Assembly: GCA_947650285.1 (NCBI GenBank)
Contig: CANTFL010001415.1
Span: 1 to 64,000 of the forward strand
Direction of reading: 5' to 3'
Length of the DNA stretch: 64,000 nt
Origin: Hyaloperonospora brassicae
Lineage: Eukaryota > Oomycota > Peronosporomycetes > Peronosporales > Peronosporaceae
Every line of letters starts with the position of its first letter. Within the stretch, counting starts at the first letter, position 1. The position numbers and the translations under genes are program-made. Below, one piece after another: positions 1 through 10,810 of the stretch. The notes under the pieces are model-generated. The model did not search any database and was not told where the DNA came from. It saw nothing but the letters and a program-made list of their open reading frames with translations.

Positions 1-2700
1 CCGCACACGACCGAATACATCTCAGCGCATCATCGTTGCCGCATAAGTGGTAGCTCACGTTGCATGGCAGCACGAGAACGCAGTCATCGTTACGAGCAAC
101 ACGAGCTAGGTAACCTTGTTCTACTACACGCTCATTTAAGACACCTCACATTCTTGGATCATAGCTGAAAAGGTTCTCGACAATGACGAAGACTTTTCCG
201 CCCGCTCACCGTTGTACACACATCTTCATTGTCGTTCCTTTCCGCCCTAAATGGTGAAACGATTGTGACCGAACTTGATTTCCGGACAGGTGTGTGCGAG
301 TCTTGCAGCTTCACAACCCTTGTGTTCACATCGAATGTAAACGAGTGAGGACGAAAGGTGGCAAGACGATCTTGCAAACACTTATGGATGATGCTTTTGC
401 TTTATTATATTGCAGTACCATCCACCTCGTCCTGGTAGACGTTGTACAGTCACACTGCAAAGGTAATGTAAAGCCTGAGACGGGTGTTTCATTCGGTTCA
501 GTGTTCCCTCCGTCAAGATCCCCGGCAATTCTTGTGCTTGCTGTTGTGGACGCAAGCGAGCCAAGCTTTGCGAGTTTGTCGTTTCTCTTACGCTTCTTCG
601 TCTAAATACGCAGCAATGCATCACTTTGCAGTCGCACATGTGCAACGGCAACATCTTTGACCATTTCAAGAAAGTGAATAGTGGCAAAATAGGATAGTTC
701 GTGGCAGCGCCCACCTACGTAATGTTGTACGTCGTCGTACCCGACCAGATAATTCCGCATTAGTTACATAGAACGTGGAAGAAGACGATATTACAGAGGA
801 GCATGTGCCGCATAGGGTAAGTCACATCGTTCAGTTGGGGCCTTATCGCGGGTCGATTCGATGGGCAATCAGGGGCGACGAACTGCAATAACCAATACAA
901 TTCGAGTTGACCGCCGCCGTCGCACTTTACTTTGTTCCCTTGTCAATAGCAAAATGGGCGCAGTAGACCCGGGCAAAGCAAGTTGCTATGCAGGAGGAGT
1001 GCTGCTGGGAATAGGCTGGTGGATCATGGCAGACGGGGCAGCCCTCTGCGGCCTACCACAACTCGCACATCTCTTTCGACGCGGTGAAGTACCTGCCCGG
1101 CATTGTCGCTACACTCGCATTCTTCCTGTGGGTACACATTAGTAGCAGTAGTTAGTCATGCGATGTGTAGACATAGTATGGTATTGCAACAAATGACAAA
1201 GGGGGCCCAGTGCAGTGATCTCAGCGGACTGATCTGCTGTTCATTGCTATAGAGTCAGTACAGTGGACTGGAACATGCTGTCAGAGACACTCGCTTTACC
1301 TATGGCTCAGAAGTAGCCACTCGCGCTCGGTTCGTGGCCTGTCCATTCCAGCTATAGCCCTATACTTGGCGTCTTTCGATTGTCTCCGATCTGACGTCAC
1401 CTGCTATCGTACTGTAGATGCTTCGTGGTACTTTGCATGGCTGTGTCAGTGGCTGCACTGGTAAGGGTTCCGTGCTCGTGTTCACGCACGCGTATGTGGG
1501 CAACGAGTACAAGGAGTCGACGTGGCCGGGCGTTGCGATCGTGATACAGAACGGGCTCATCGTTATGGGTACTTTCGTCATGAGAGCTGGTACGATCGCT
1601 GCAGCATCGACGTACTAGGGTTGCAAACGCTGGTTGCTATCGCGCTCGGCTATCTGGAGCCCCACGGGGAGCAGATGCAGTGGTCGTCAATGGACGAGCA
1701 AGTTTCCGGAGACACTCAGTCAGGTTTTCGGGACACAATTGAATTGTTCGATGTGATATGGTGTATATGCCGTCGATACTATGTCGATCTGAGCAGGCTG
1801 AATACTGCGTGTGGACCGACGCTAACAGCGAGCGCTTTAGTCGTGCAGAGAATAGCGATAAGCAGTAAGTAAGGCGCACAAAAATGGAGCTATGTTACTC
1901 ATCTGACTAGAGCGTCTACTGTTCCTATCGAGTGTGTGTTAGCAAAGTACTCTTCTCCTTCGTTTTGCACGTTGACCATCTGCACCAGACGACGTCAACC
2001 AGAGGATACAGAAGCGGGTGCGACGCAAAGCCACTTGTTCGGGACCGTGTCCATGTCGGTGCGGCGCAGACACTGACAGGCTTGCGAGCGAATAGCAAAT
2101 AAAGTGACCATTGGGCGAGATTGCTATACCACGCGTCACTCCTGCCATTACTGCACTTTGTACGCGTTGCGAACGCAGAGACCTTTACGAGGCAGACCTC
2201 TCTTTTTCTATCGTCCTTAAGCCCTTCTGATCGGTCTTTCAGTCATCGCACTGGTCATGTGTCAGCAATTGTGTTGAGGTCACATACGCAGATGCAGGCG
2301 ATAGAGTCGCTGAACATCAAGTCGGACTTGCGCTGGTCCCACGTGCCATAAAGAGCTCAAGCGGTCCGCGCAGGTTGAGGCGGCGATCAACTCTGGTCAG
2401 TGATTGGCTCGCGCGGTTGAAGTCGTGTATTAATTTAAACATCCACCCGATCTAATCCATTTTATAATCGAATCGCGTCGTGTAAGTTGATGTCGGCCAT
2501 GATTTTCGAACGCTTTCCTCCTCTCCCGCGCGTCACGCAGCCCGTCTGCCCATTGTCCGTCACGTCTCAACGCGACAGCCCAACTCGATTCAACCGCCCG
2601 ACTCCACCGCTGCGCTTCGATTGCGAGCACCGCTGCGTCCACTCGACGGGTGCCGTTGCCCCCAATGCATTTTAGCCACTCACCACAATCACTTCTCCTG
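1..2700. other. No recognisable gene upstream of STI1
   Basis: Reading frames here are short (up to about 116 codons), overlap one another on both strands, and show no domain, signal peptide or repeat that I recognise. Base composition is near 50 percent GC, like the flanking gene. It may hold decayed repeat sequence or short non-coding RNA, but nothing in the sequence supports a specific call. The last few hundred bases probably serve as the STI1 promoter. Confidence 0.5.
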
Positions 2701-2725
2701 TCGCTCGGTGATTGGTCAACCGCAG

Positions 2726-2745
2726 CTTCTCGAACGTCCCCGAAC
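2726..2745 (+). promoter_or_regulatory. Candidate heat-shock element upstream of STI1
   Basis: The bases read as pentamers CTTCT-CGAAC-gtccc-CGAAC: an nTTCn unit, an nGAAn unit, a 5-bp gap and another nGAAn unit, which is a gapped heat-shock-factor site. It lies about 100 bp before the STI1 start codon and about 45 bp before the initiator. STI1/HOP genes are heat-shock induced in many eukaryotes, so the site fits the gene. Binding is inferred only. Confidence 0.45.
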
Positions 2746-2771
2746 GTCGCCTGCAGTGCCCGCTCTCGCCA

Positions 2772-2788
2772 GTCATTCGCACTTTTTC
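2772..2788 (+). promoter_or_regulatory. Oomycete-type initiator (Inr plus flanking promoter region)
   Basis: The sequence GTCATTCGCACTTTTTC matches the known oomycete core promoter pattern, an Inr of the TCATTYY type followed by a CAWTTT-like flanking region. It would place the transcription start near 2774, giving a 5' leader of about 70 nt before the ATG at 2843. There is no competing TATA box at the expected distance. Confidence 0.55.
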
Positions 2789-2842
2789 ATCGGCGGCCAG
2801 CGCACTCTCATAATTAATACCCAACACCCGCCCCACCTCATC

Positions 2843-4814
2843 ATGACTGAGGTACGCCCACCCCACTCCACTGGCCGCGTTGTTTCTGTTTGTTCCCCCC
2901 ACTAACTATACTCTCCCTCTTCCTCTCTCTCTGTATGTATATGTTTCTCTCTCTGTATGTATGTGTCTCTATAGCCCACCGCTGCCGACTGGAAGGCCAA
3001 AGGCAACGCAGCGCTCAGCAGCGGCCGCGCCCAAGAGGCCGTCGACTGCTACACGAACGCCATAGCCCTCGACCCGAGCGACCACGTGTTCTACTCGAAC
3101 CGCTCGGCCGCTTACCTGTCGCTGGACGACGCCGTCCACGCGCTCGACGACGCCGCGTCGTGCATTGCGGCCAAACCCGACTGGGCCAAAGGCTACAGCC
3201 GCAAAGGCGCTGCGCTGCACGCGCTCAGGCGCTACGACGAGGCCGTGGCTGCTTACCAAGAGGGCCTGAAGCTGGACAAGGACAATGCCGCGTGTCGCAG
3301 CGGGCTCGACGAGGTGGAAAAAGCACAGGCTCAAGCACAAGCAGCAGATGCAGCAGCACGTGGCCAGTCGTTTAACCCGCTGGCCAATGCCTTTGGCCCC
3401 GACCTGTTTGGCAAGATGGCGACCAACCCGCGACTGTCGCCGCTGCTGAGCGACGCGGCGTTTGTCCAGACGCTGCAGGCGATCCAGCGCGATCCGTCCA
3501 CGATGAGTGAGCACTTGAAGGACCCGCGCGTGTTGACAGTGCTGGGTGAGCTCATGGGGCTCAATGTGAACATGGGCGGCAGTGACGAGGCCATGGATGA
3601 GGACATGTCTGCTGCTGGTGCTGCACCAACAGCAGCAGCCGAGTCGCAGACGACAATGGACTCGGACCCCAGTCCAATGGAGGACGACTTGACGGACGAG
3701 GAGAAGACGGAGCGAGCGAGGAAACGCGCTGCGGAAGACGCCAAGCAACGCGGCAATGCGTTGTACAAGCAGAAGCAGTTTTCCGAAGCTATTGCGTGCT
3801 ACCAGGAAGCGATTGACCAGGACGCCAACAACATGTCGTACTATAGCAACTTGGCTGCGGTCAAGCTGGAGATGGGACAGTATGACGCCTGCATTGAAGA
3901 CTGCAAGTACGTAACAAGGAGGAGTGTTGCACGAGGGATGCGTTGCAATGCTGCAATAGTAGTGGTTGCTGACGCCAAATGTATTGTATTGCTCTGCCGC
4001 TGCTGTTGATGATGATGGCAGGAAGGCGATTGAAGTGGGGCGCGCCAATCGTGCCGACTATGCGCTGATTGCCAAGGCGTACGTGCGTATTGGCAACGCG
4101 TGCGTGAAGAAGGGCGAGACAGAGGAAAACTTGACCGCAGCTATCGAATCGTACGAAGGCGCGCAGATGGAGAACCGCTCCAAGACAGTCGAGCGCACAA
4201 TCAAGGCGCTGCAGACGAAGCTGCGCAAGGCCAGGGAGCTAGCGTACATTGACCTTGACAAGGCGCTTGCAGCAAAGAATGAAGGCAACGAGTTTTTCAA
4301 GAATGGCGAGTTTCCTCAAGCCGTGGAGCGCTACACGGAGGCCATCAAGCGCGACCCGTCGTGTGCCGTGTATTACGCCAACCGCGCGGCGGCGTACACG
4401 AAGCTGACGTCGTTCAACGAGGCAAAGAAGGATTGCGAGAAGGCCATTGAGCTTGACCCCCAGTATGTGAAGGCGTACTCGCGCATGGGTGCGATTCAGT
4501 GCTTCATGAAGGAATTCCACAAGGCTCGCGAAAGCTACGAGAAGGGTTTATCACTGGACCCGAATCACCAAGAGTGTCTCGACGGTCTGCGAACAGTCAT
4601 TAACAAAATTCAAAGCGGAGAAACGGACGAAGAGCGTGCGCGGCACGGAATGGCAGATCCGGAGATACACGCGATTTTGCGCGACCCGGTGATGCAGAAC
4701 GTGCTGATGGATTTCCAGTCGGACCCTGTTGCCGCACAGCGTCACATGCAGAACCCGGGGATCATGGCCAAGATTGAAAAGCTGATAGCCGCCGGTGTGG
4801 TGCAGACCAAGTAA
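2843..4814 (+). CDS. STI1: STI1/HOP Hsp70-Hsp90 organising co-chaperone (3 exons)
   Basis: Exons 2843-2851, 2975-3906 and 4022-4814 join into 578 codons (577 aa plus TAA), the usual STI1 length. Domain order is TPR1 (about 7-120), a DP1/STI1 repeat (about 137-200, with NPLANAFG and NPRLSPLL), an acidic linker (about 205-250), TPR2A (about 255-350), TPR2B (about 394-510) and DP2 (about 527-577). The two-carboxylate clamp that grips the EEVD tails of Hsp70 and Hsp90 is present: K10, N14, N45, K75, R79 in TPR1 and K260, N264, N295, K332, R336 in TPR2A. The protein moves client proteins from Hsp70 to Hsp90 in the cytosol. The start was chosen because MTE plus exon 2 restores the conserved WKAKGN helix; without intron 1 the frame lacks that ATG. 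No truncation is visible. It is the only clear host gene in the window. Confidence 0.95.
2852..2974 (+). other. STI1 intron 1
   Basis: GTACGC donor directly after the third codon and a CTCTATAG acceptor. The 3' half is a pyrimidine-rich stretch in which the phrase CTCTCTGTATGTAT occurs twice, effectively an extended polypyrimidine tract. Its removal joins MTE to PTAADWKAKGN. Confidence 0.85.
3907..4021 (+). other. STI1 intron 2
   Basis: GTACGT donor and GGCAG acceptor. The intron splits a lysine codon (AA then G) and its removal restores the conserved TPR2A run IEDCKKAIEVGR. Read through, the frame hits a stop at 4007-4009, so splicing is required. Confidence 0.88.
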
Positions 4815-6480
4815 AGGTCGTAGGTAACAACGTGTGTGTCCGTCGCGTCGGCCGTTAGATCTTCGCAATCCGAGGAGCGCTACTTCTCTGATCAATTCAA
4901 ATGTCTGATCACTCGCCCTTGTTGTTGGACGCAGCTGCTGCGACTGCACTGCTGCAGCAGTTTCCTCCTGTCCGACAGACAATATCAATCAGACGATAGT
5001 TGTGGGGCTGTAGGCAACTGGGTAGCAGGACAAACCACGTGCGGTATTGTCAGCTTTCCATCTGCTCAAATGTCGCCAATGTCGAGGGACGAGCCCATTG
5101 TGCGCTATCTCTCTCCTTTCGCTCACCACAGAAAGAGGCGAGACAGCAGCAAGTGAAACAGACAATGGCAGCAAGTGGGCTAGACACGCCTTTTTGGCCC
5201 TTTTGTGCCCAATGCTAACTTACCAAATAGCTCCCAGCTCCCACCGTGTATCTACTAAATCGTCTTGATCTGCAGCTATAAGTACTCGCAGTTTACATTT
5301 TACACATGTAAGTCGTATATACAGACGTTGTAGGCGAGCCCAGACTCATGACAGGATCTCTAGACAACACCTCCGCCTTCTCGAGTTGTAGACTTGGCAA
5401 TGACGAGATGTCCACTACTGTTGTTTACCACAACCATGTCAAGTCTAACTCGACGAGCATCACGGCACAAAGTCCAAGAAACGCGACTACTATCACGACC
5501 ACCACGTTAACTACAACTGAGGTGTAAGCGTCGAAGAAGTTGTCAGAAGCTTTGTTTGGTTTGACAGAACATAACGTACTTATAACATATAAATTAATAA
5601 CAAATAATCGAGAGAGGTGTTTAGGTGCATTGGACAATGACAAGATATAATGTAGAAAAGAACAGAGAGTTGGGAAAAGTATTACATTGGTTTGAACGCT
5701 ACGTCTAAGTCCACTTGAACTAGAGTAGAAAAGCTTTGGTATATAAAATCGAGGGGAGTAGGAGTTGACAGTCTGAACTCTGAATAACCAGCACCTACTG
5801 TGAGGGGTGTATGCGACGACCATCAGCTAGGACCTCTTGAACACCACGTGGATGTTCAATACTGTATTGGAGCGTATGACGAGCAAACTACGTTGATCAC
5901 AGCTACCCGTTCTCAAACAATGGACGGCGAAGATAATAGGGGATCAGCTATCTAGCTCGAAACTACACGCCTTAGCGCCGGGAGATAGTTACGAGTACAA
6001 CATGTTCAAGTTGACAAAGTACTTTCCTCAGGAGCTAATTTGGACGTGAGCTCTTTGCGGCAGGAGGCGCGGTCCGACGGACACGCGGGAGTTGTGGAAC
6101 GGCATCGATGATGATTGCAAAATCATTCAGGGATAGCAAAGGAAGACATGGTGGGCAGACGACAACCCCGGTATCTATGTAACATCTTCAATCATTTGGA
6201 ACTACTCAGGCTGCACAGCACTATCTAGACTCAAGTCGAAGGGGAGTTGAGCTTCAGGATCAGTGGGTAATGTACAGTCCCAACTGTCAGGAGTAACACC
6301 AAGGCGATTAAATATGACATCTCAGCAGCGGCGGATAGCACTAACGTCAATGGGCAGATCCTGTACGGGCTCCTTCTCAAAATGAAGACGATGAGCTGCG
6401 GTGAGGTCTCCAACTCTATTCACCTGTTCCTTTTCGACCGAACTACGGCGAAGGAGTTGAAATTGACGGTAGTGTCATTC
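4815..6480. other. STI1 3' flank, no gene recognised
   Basis: No frame here has a recognisable domain. A 132-codon frame on the - strand (5425-5823) is hydrophobic but runs through AT-rich, low-complexity sequence and resembles nothing I know. Around 5.5-5.8 kb the DNA becomes AT-richer, as is common in intergenic sequence. Confidence 0.45.
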
Positions 6481-9400
6481 AAAACGTATGGCATACAAAT
6501 TGCACATTAAGCATGTGGCTTCCGCGAAGTCAGCGCAACAATGGCGTGTCTATCCACGCCATCGGAACATGGAATACGAGGTTTGCCTGTACAATTTTTC
6601 TCGCTTGGTGGAAATAGGTACGATTTCGGCGTTATCAGCAAGCACAGCCTCGTTGCACATGTTCGGAAGGACATGGATACCTGCACACTAGAGTCTCGGA
6701 CGTCCAACGTCTGGAAGATAGCATTTCGACCATCCGGCTGTCCACAATTTCTTCGAGGAATTGTTCGGCTCGACTGGTTTAGCATTACTATCTCACTGAA
6801 GCATCCAGCTGTCGTTCGGCAACTCCAGTGCTTTTAGGGCAGCACAATAAGCCATACCATGGCACGATGTGATAGACCACTGAGCAACTTGGGAGGTATG
6901 GCTGTTTAATTTGCTTCAGAACAGACTATTGTGGCACTGGACGATGTGGCCAAGCCCTTTGACGTCTTGGATGAAATTCAAGTGGCTGCGTCTCTTCGAC
7001 GTCGCAGTAATCAAGTGACAGAAGCAGTTCTAACCCGGACTTTACCACCACATCCAACGTCTGAAGATCGAGTGCCTCGGGTGTCGGGGCCATAACAGCA
7101 CCCGATACTCCTACCGCTACGACTGCGCCGCAATCTAGCGCACTGGCTCCGGTACCCACACCCATCCTCCCAGAGCCGGAACCAAAATCCGCATGGGTTA
7201 CACTTCCGGTCCGGCAAACGCGAGGGATGGTGCCACAGCGACGCCCCAGCTCACTTACCCTGCCGAGAGAAACGACCCGGTATGATGTGCTTACAAGTCT
7301 TGATGAGAACGGAGACAACGATGGGGAGCCGCCGGTCCAGTAACTAGCGGCCCAGGAGGCAGAGCCCATGGAAATGTCATCTCTATCGAACACCGCAGCT
7401 GTCCAGCCACCAACCGCGCTGGAGCTGGCCGTATTACGAACTTTCCAGGCAAATTCTCCAGTTCTTCTCTCTTTGCACCAGTTATAAGATTTAAACAACA
7501 GAAAACGAAATTCTCTCTCTAGCGCCATCCAGCCATGCAACTCCAGACCGTAGTTCCGCATCGGTGCGAATCGACAGGGCGACCCACATTTTTGCTCGGT
7601 CGACGACTTGGCTCAGCTGCTTCGGCTTCGAAACATAGCGACGCCAGCAAACAGGGAACTGTCTCGACATGGCCATCGTGCAACCTCTGTGAATCGGACC
7701 TCGTTGGACAGGACGACCTCCTGTCGGCAGCTGCTGGAAGCCTCAGAAGAGGGAAATATATGCTGACCAGCTACATTTGTGCGAGCAATGTTCCCACGAT
7801 ACTCGTGTCGCCACGATCATCGGCGGCCTGCGGGGATGGTTGGGCATGGATGTCTCGCTCGCAAAGAAGCAATTTCGCTGGTTTTGGAGGAATATGCGAA
7901 ATGTCCGTCAAAACGGTTGGTCCATGTACCTGTTCACGACTGGGGCGGCTGAGACATCCTCGGTCTTGCAGCTAATATTTTACGCCGGGACATTTACTTC
8001 CTTGCGCAGGACACTGCCAACGACAAGGCATGGAGCTGCAGCCTCTCTTGGCCAAGCTTTTTCACTCGGGGAAACTAATTGACCAAGTCAAGCGAGTAGA
8101 TCGTTCTAACTGCGGCGGAATGTTCTTAACAAATTGCGTTGAACAAGCAACAATCAAACCTACTACCGCCGCTCGTGTTGAGCTACAGCAATCGCCATTA
8201 TTCGGCTTTAGTCCACTTGCAAAAACACTGTATCTCTCCAACTTGAATAATCTTCCCCGACCCTGCTCGTCGACCTCTAAATTAGTCAAATGTGTCCGAT
8301 GTAAGCATGACCGAAGATGTGGAAGATTTACGCCTAATGCATCTTTGGCCAAAGCCGATTCATAAGTAAAAACTAAGAATGGAGACCTGCCCAATCCCAT
8401 ATCCAACGCTTTGCCCAGCGACAAAATACGCGAAATGCAAGTGAAACATCGCCACCTGCTATACCATCCACTCTTAAATATGCCATCGGACATATCGTTG
8501 CATACTCCAGACCACAGCGCTTTTCCGCCCTGCTCAACTTTCTAACGGTAACGGTGCTAGAACTGGACATCGTCGACCAGCAGCGTCTTACCAGTTTAAC
8601 ATGACGGATATGACGACGAAGGAGGTGGTCCATCTCCAGCAACGGCATGGCATTGCCACTTGCGTTCTACTCCAGTGGAAATATCTCCTGCTTGGGAGCA
8701 CTGTGCGACATCGCCACGTCGATATTACCGCACAGCAAATGGCCGTTCTGAAGCGAAGAGACGACCCCCATTTAGTTATAGACGTTGCTCCAGCCGCCTG
8801 GGTGACCTAATGACCCTCTGACCCGGCCTTGACCACCAGCAAATCTCCCACTTCATTCCTCCCGCGAATGTCAAAGGAACTCAACTCCTTGCAGGTGTGC
8901 GATGTAATGGATCCACCTAGGGACCATTCAGCACCTCGGCATGACGTTAGTGGTCAAGACATATCTTGGCGCGACAACAGCCAGGGCAGGAACAGCTCGG
9001 CCAGAGGTGCCGTTGCTTAGCAACGTCGCCTGTCAGGACATTTGGCTTTCCTTAAGCGCAACAGGCCGGCTAACCCCCCAAAACTTTTCTGATGCTCTCA
9101 AGTAGCTCAGACGAACGGAGCGCGCGGTGTCCGCCGGACCTGTCAAAATGATGCTCCTTCTTCATGACTTAACCTACCAGGTTTCCCTCTTGGGTGCCCT
9201 TAGTGACGACGTGCTTGTGGCTTGGACATCCGTCTGAACCTCGACTACATGTTTCAGGGACTTCATACCTATTGCAAACATTTTTCCGACCGCGCGACAA
9301 AAAAAATGGCTAAATGGCCGGAAAACTCGTCCAACACGCGCGATCGAAAGCCACATGATAGCACCACTCATTGACAATTCGAACGATTGGACCAAACTGC

Positions 9401-10261
9401 GCGATTGTAAATATGGCAGGGACGAGCTAATATTGCGACCTTTGAAACTCGACTTAAACGCCAATTCTCACGTCACACCATCCATGTGATTCTGCACAAT
9501 GACGGCAGTATAGCGCTTCCCGGTAAGGCGACCGAGGTGGACGGTGAAGTCCAGATTCGTCGACGACGCCTCCTGTCAGCTCTAGGCTTAAGCGCTGGAT
9601 ACCTACAAGCTTTCTGCGCATCTTATCACGGCAAGACCTGGGGCGTGATCCATACCTTCTTCGAGCAGTCGCTGGCTCATGATTCCGATGAACGGACTCA
9701 TTCATTCTGAAGGCTCTGAGGGGAGCGCTAGATATCATCTACCGCCATCGATCGAGCGGCGGCGATATATCGACACATAATACCTAACCGTGAAACAGTT
9801 AGTTTCCCACGCGACTACTCCAAATACGTGCCAAGCTCACCAGGCACATGCCAACCTATACCATTCACAAAATGTAGGAGTCTCATGAATTATCCCCAGG
9901 TCACTGCATGCGCGGCTGGAAGCAGAAAGTCACACACAACACTATATAGTGAGTCTGCAGAAAACACATATTAACTCTGATACTGCAGCTCGGCTTGCTT
10001 CTGACATATGGGAATCCATCTGAGGCGTCCGTAATGCGCAACTTCACGTCACGAATGGGAGACGTCGTGCTGGAGTATAAGAACAGACATATCTGGAGGC
10101 GTGGCGATATAGTTGGCCCGTCTGCTTCGTACGATAGTCAGAATCGCACCATGAAATATGGTCTAAACGGGTCATGGCCGTCGTCGTGAATGGGTTCTGG
10201 AGATCAACTTGTGTGTATTTAATGATCGACAGTAGCGCAAGCAATTCTTCAGTAATTTGCG
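6480..10261 (+). mobile_element. Possible decayed LINE 5' part (ORF1-like), low confidence
   Basis: The + strand has fragmented frames with features seen in LINE ORF1 proteins. One at 6541-6837 has a run like CPQFLRGIVRLDWF; a Pro-rich stretch follows at about 7080-7260, and a frame at 9995-10189 contains IWRRGDIVGPSASYDS. None is intact. The same orientation and general style resume after Gypsy-1 and Copia, leading to a clear LINE reverse transcriptase at 24 kb, so this may be the 5' part of one element split by two later insertions. A 211-codon frame on the opposite strand (6926-7561) has no recognisable domain and I take it as a shadow. Confidence 0.3.
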
Positions 10262-10266
10262 GCGGT
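10262..10266. repeat. Target-site duplication, left copy (GCGGT)
   Basis: GCGGT immediately precedes the TG of the left LTR and is repeated exactly after the CA of the right LTR at 18293-18297. A 5-bp duplication is what Ty3/Gypsy integrases make, so it proves a single insertion event with these boundaries. Confidence 0.93.
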
Positions 10267-10678
10267 TGTAACGGGGCACACCCTTGAGTGAACTTAACGC
10301 AAGGGTATCGTGCACCGACAAGCGTACACGAGGCAACCGGGGAAGCGGTAGGTAAGACAGAGGCAACACTGTCTTAGGGAAAAGTAGAACTGTTATATTA
10401 ATATAATTAAGTCTTTAACCACTGTCTCTCTGTTTGACTTAACTTAATTATACTAATCTAACTGAATGTATGACGACGTCTACTCACCTCTCATTGCGCG
10501 CGTCTTGCGGCGATTGGTGGGTTGATATCGTCAAGATATCAACCAATGAGTAGACGCTTTGGTCGACCCATCAATATCACCACTATTGGTGATATTGTTA
10601 AAAGAATATTCAACATATTATTCTTTGTTGTCATTATCTCTCAAATGACAATTCCATGTATCGGGCTGCCCCGTTACA
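10267..10678 (-). repeat. Gypsy-1 3' LTR
   Basis: 412 bp beginning TGTAACGGGG and ending CCCCGTTACA, matching 17880-18292. It contains strong hairpins: 10520-10544 (10-bp stem, 5-nt loop), 10572-10597 (11-bp stem, 4-nt loop), 10601-10626 (8 bp) and 10628-10651 (8 bp). Read in the + direction it lies only about 130 bp upstream of the antisense reading frame, so it could act as its promoter. Confidence 0.95.
10520..10651. repeat. Row of four perfect hairpins in the Gypsy-1 LTR
   Basis: Stems of 10, 11, 8 and 8 bp at 10520-10544, 10572-10597, 10601-10626 and 10628-10651, with loops of 5, 4, 10 and 8 nt. The last three lie almost end to end. The right LTR has the same inverted repeats with few changes, plus a 9-bp stem at its very end (18271-18292). 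Confidence 0.9.
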
Positions 10679-10690
10679 TCACCCCCCCCT
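10679..10690 (-). promoter_or_regulatory. Gypsy-1 polypurine tract
   Basis: On the - strand the bases just before the 3' LTR read as AAGGGGGGGTGA, a G-rich purine run in the position where plus-strand DNA synthesis is primed. Position and composition support the call. Confidence 0.75.
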
Positions 10691-10810
10691 TAACTGACAG
10701 ATACAGTGTAACTATCAAAAATATGGCGGCCACCCGTTGGGCACCATTGGGACAGGGAGCACTTGTTGGGTCCGTTCCATTCACTTTCCGCTTGACCTCG
10801 CATAGTTAAC

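Noticed and set aside
2969..4048. 359-codon open frame on the - strand opposite STI1
   Set aside because: It mirrors the GC-rich codons of a clearly real gene, crosses both introns' borders without splice logic, and has no domain.
5425..5823. 132-codon hydrophobic frame that could be a membrane protein
   Set aside because: Biased AT-rich composition explains the hydrophobic residues; no conserved motif.
6926..7561. 211-codon frame on the - strand
   Set aside because: Low-complexity Gly/Ser/Val text without any recognisable domain, lying over a fragmented + strand repeat; probably chance.
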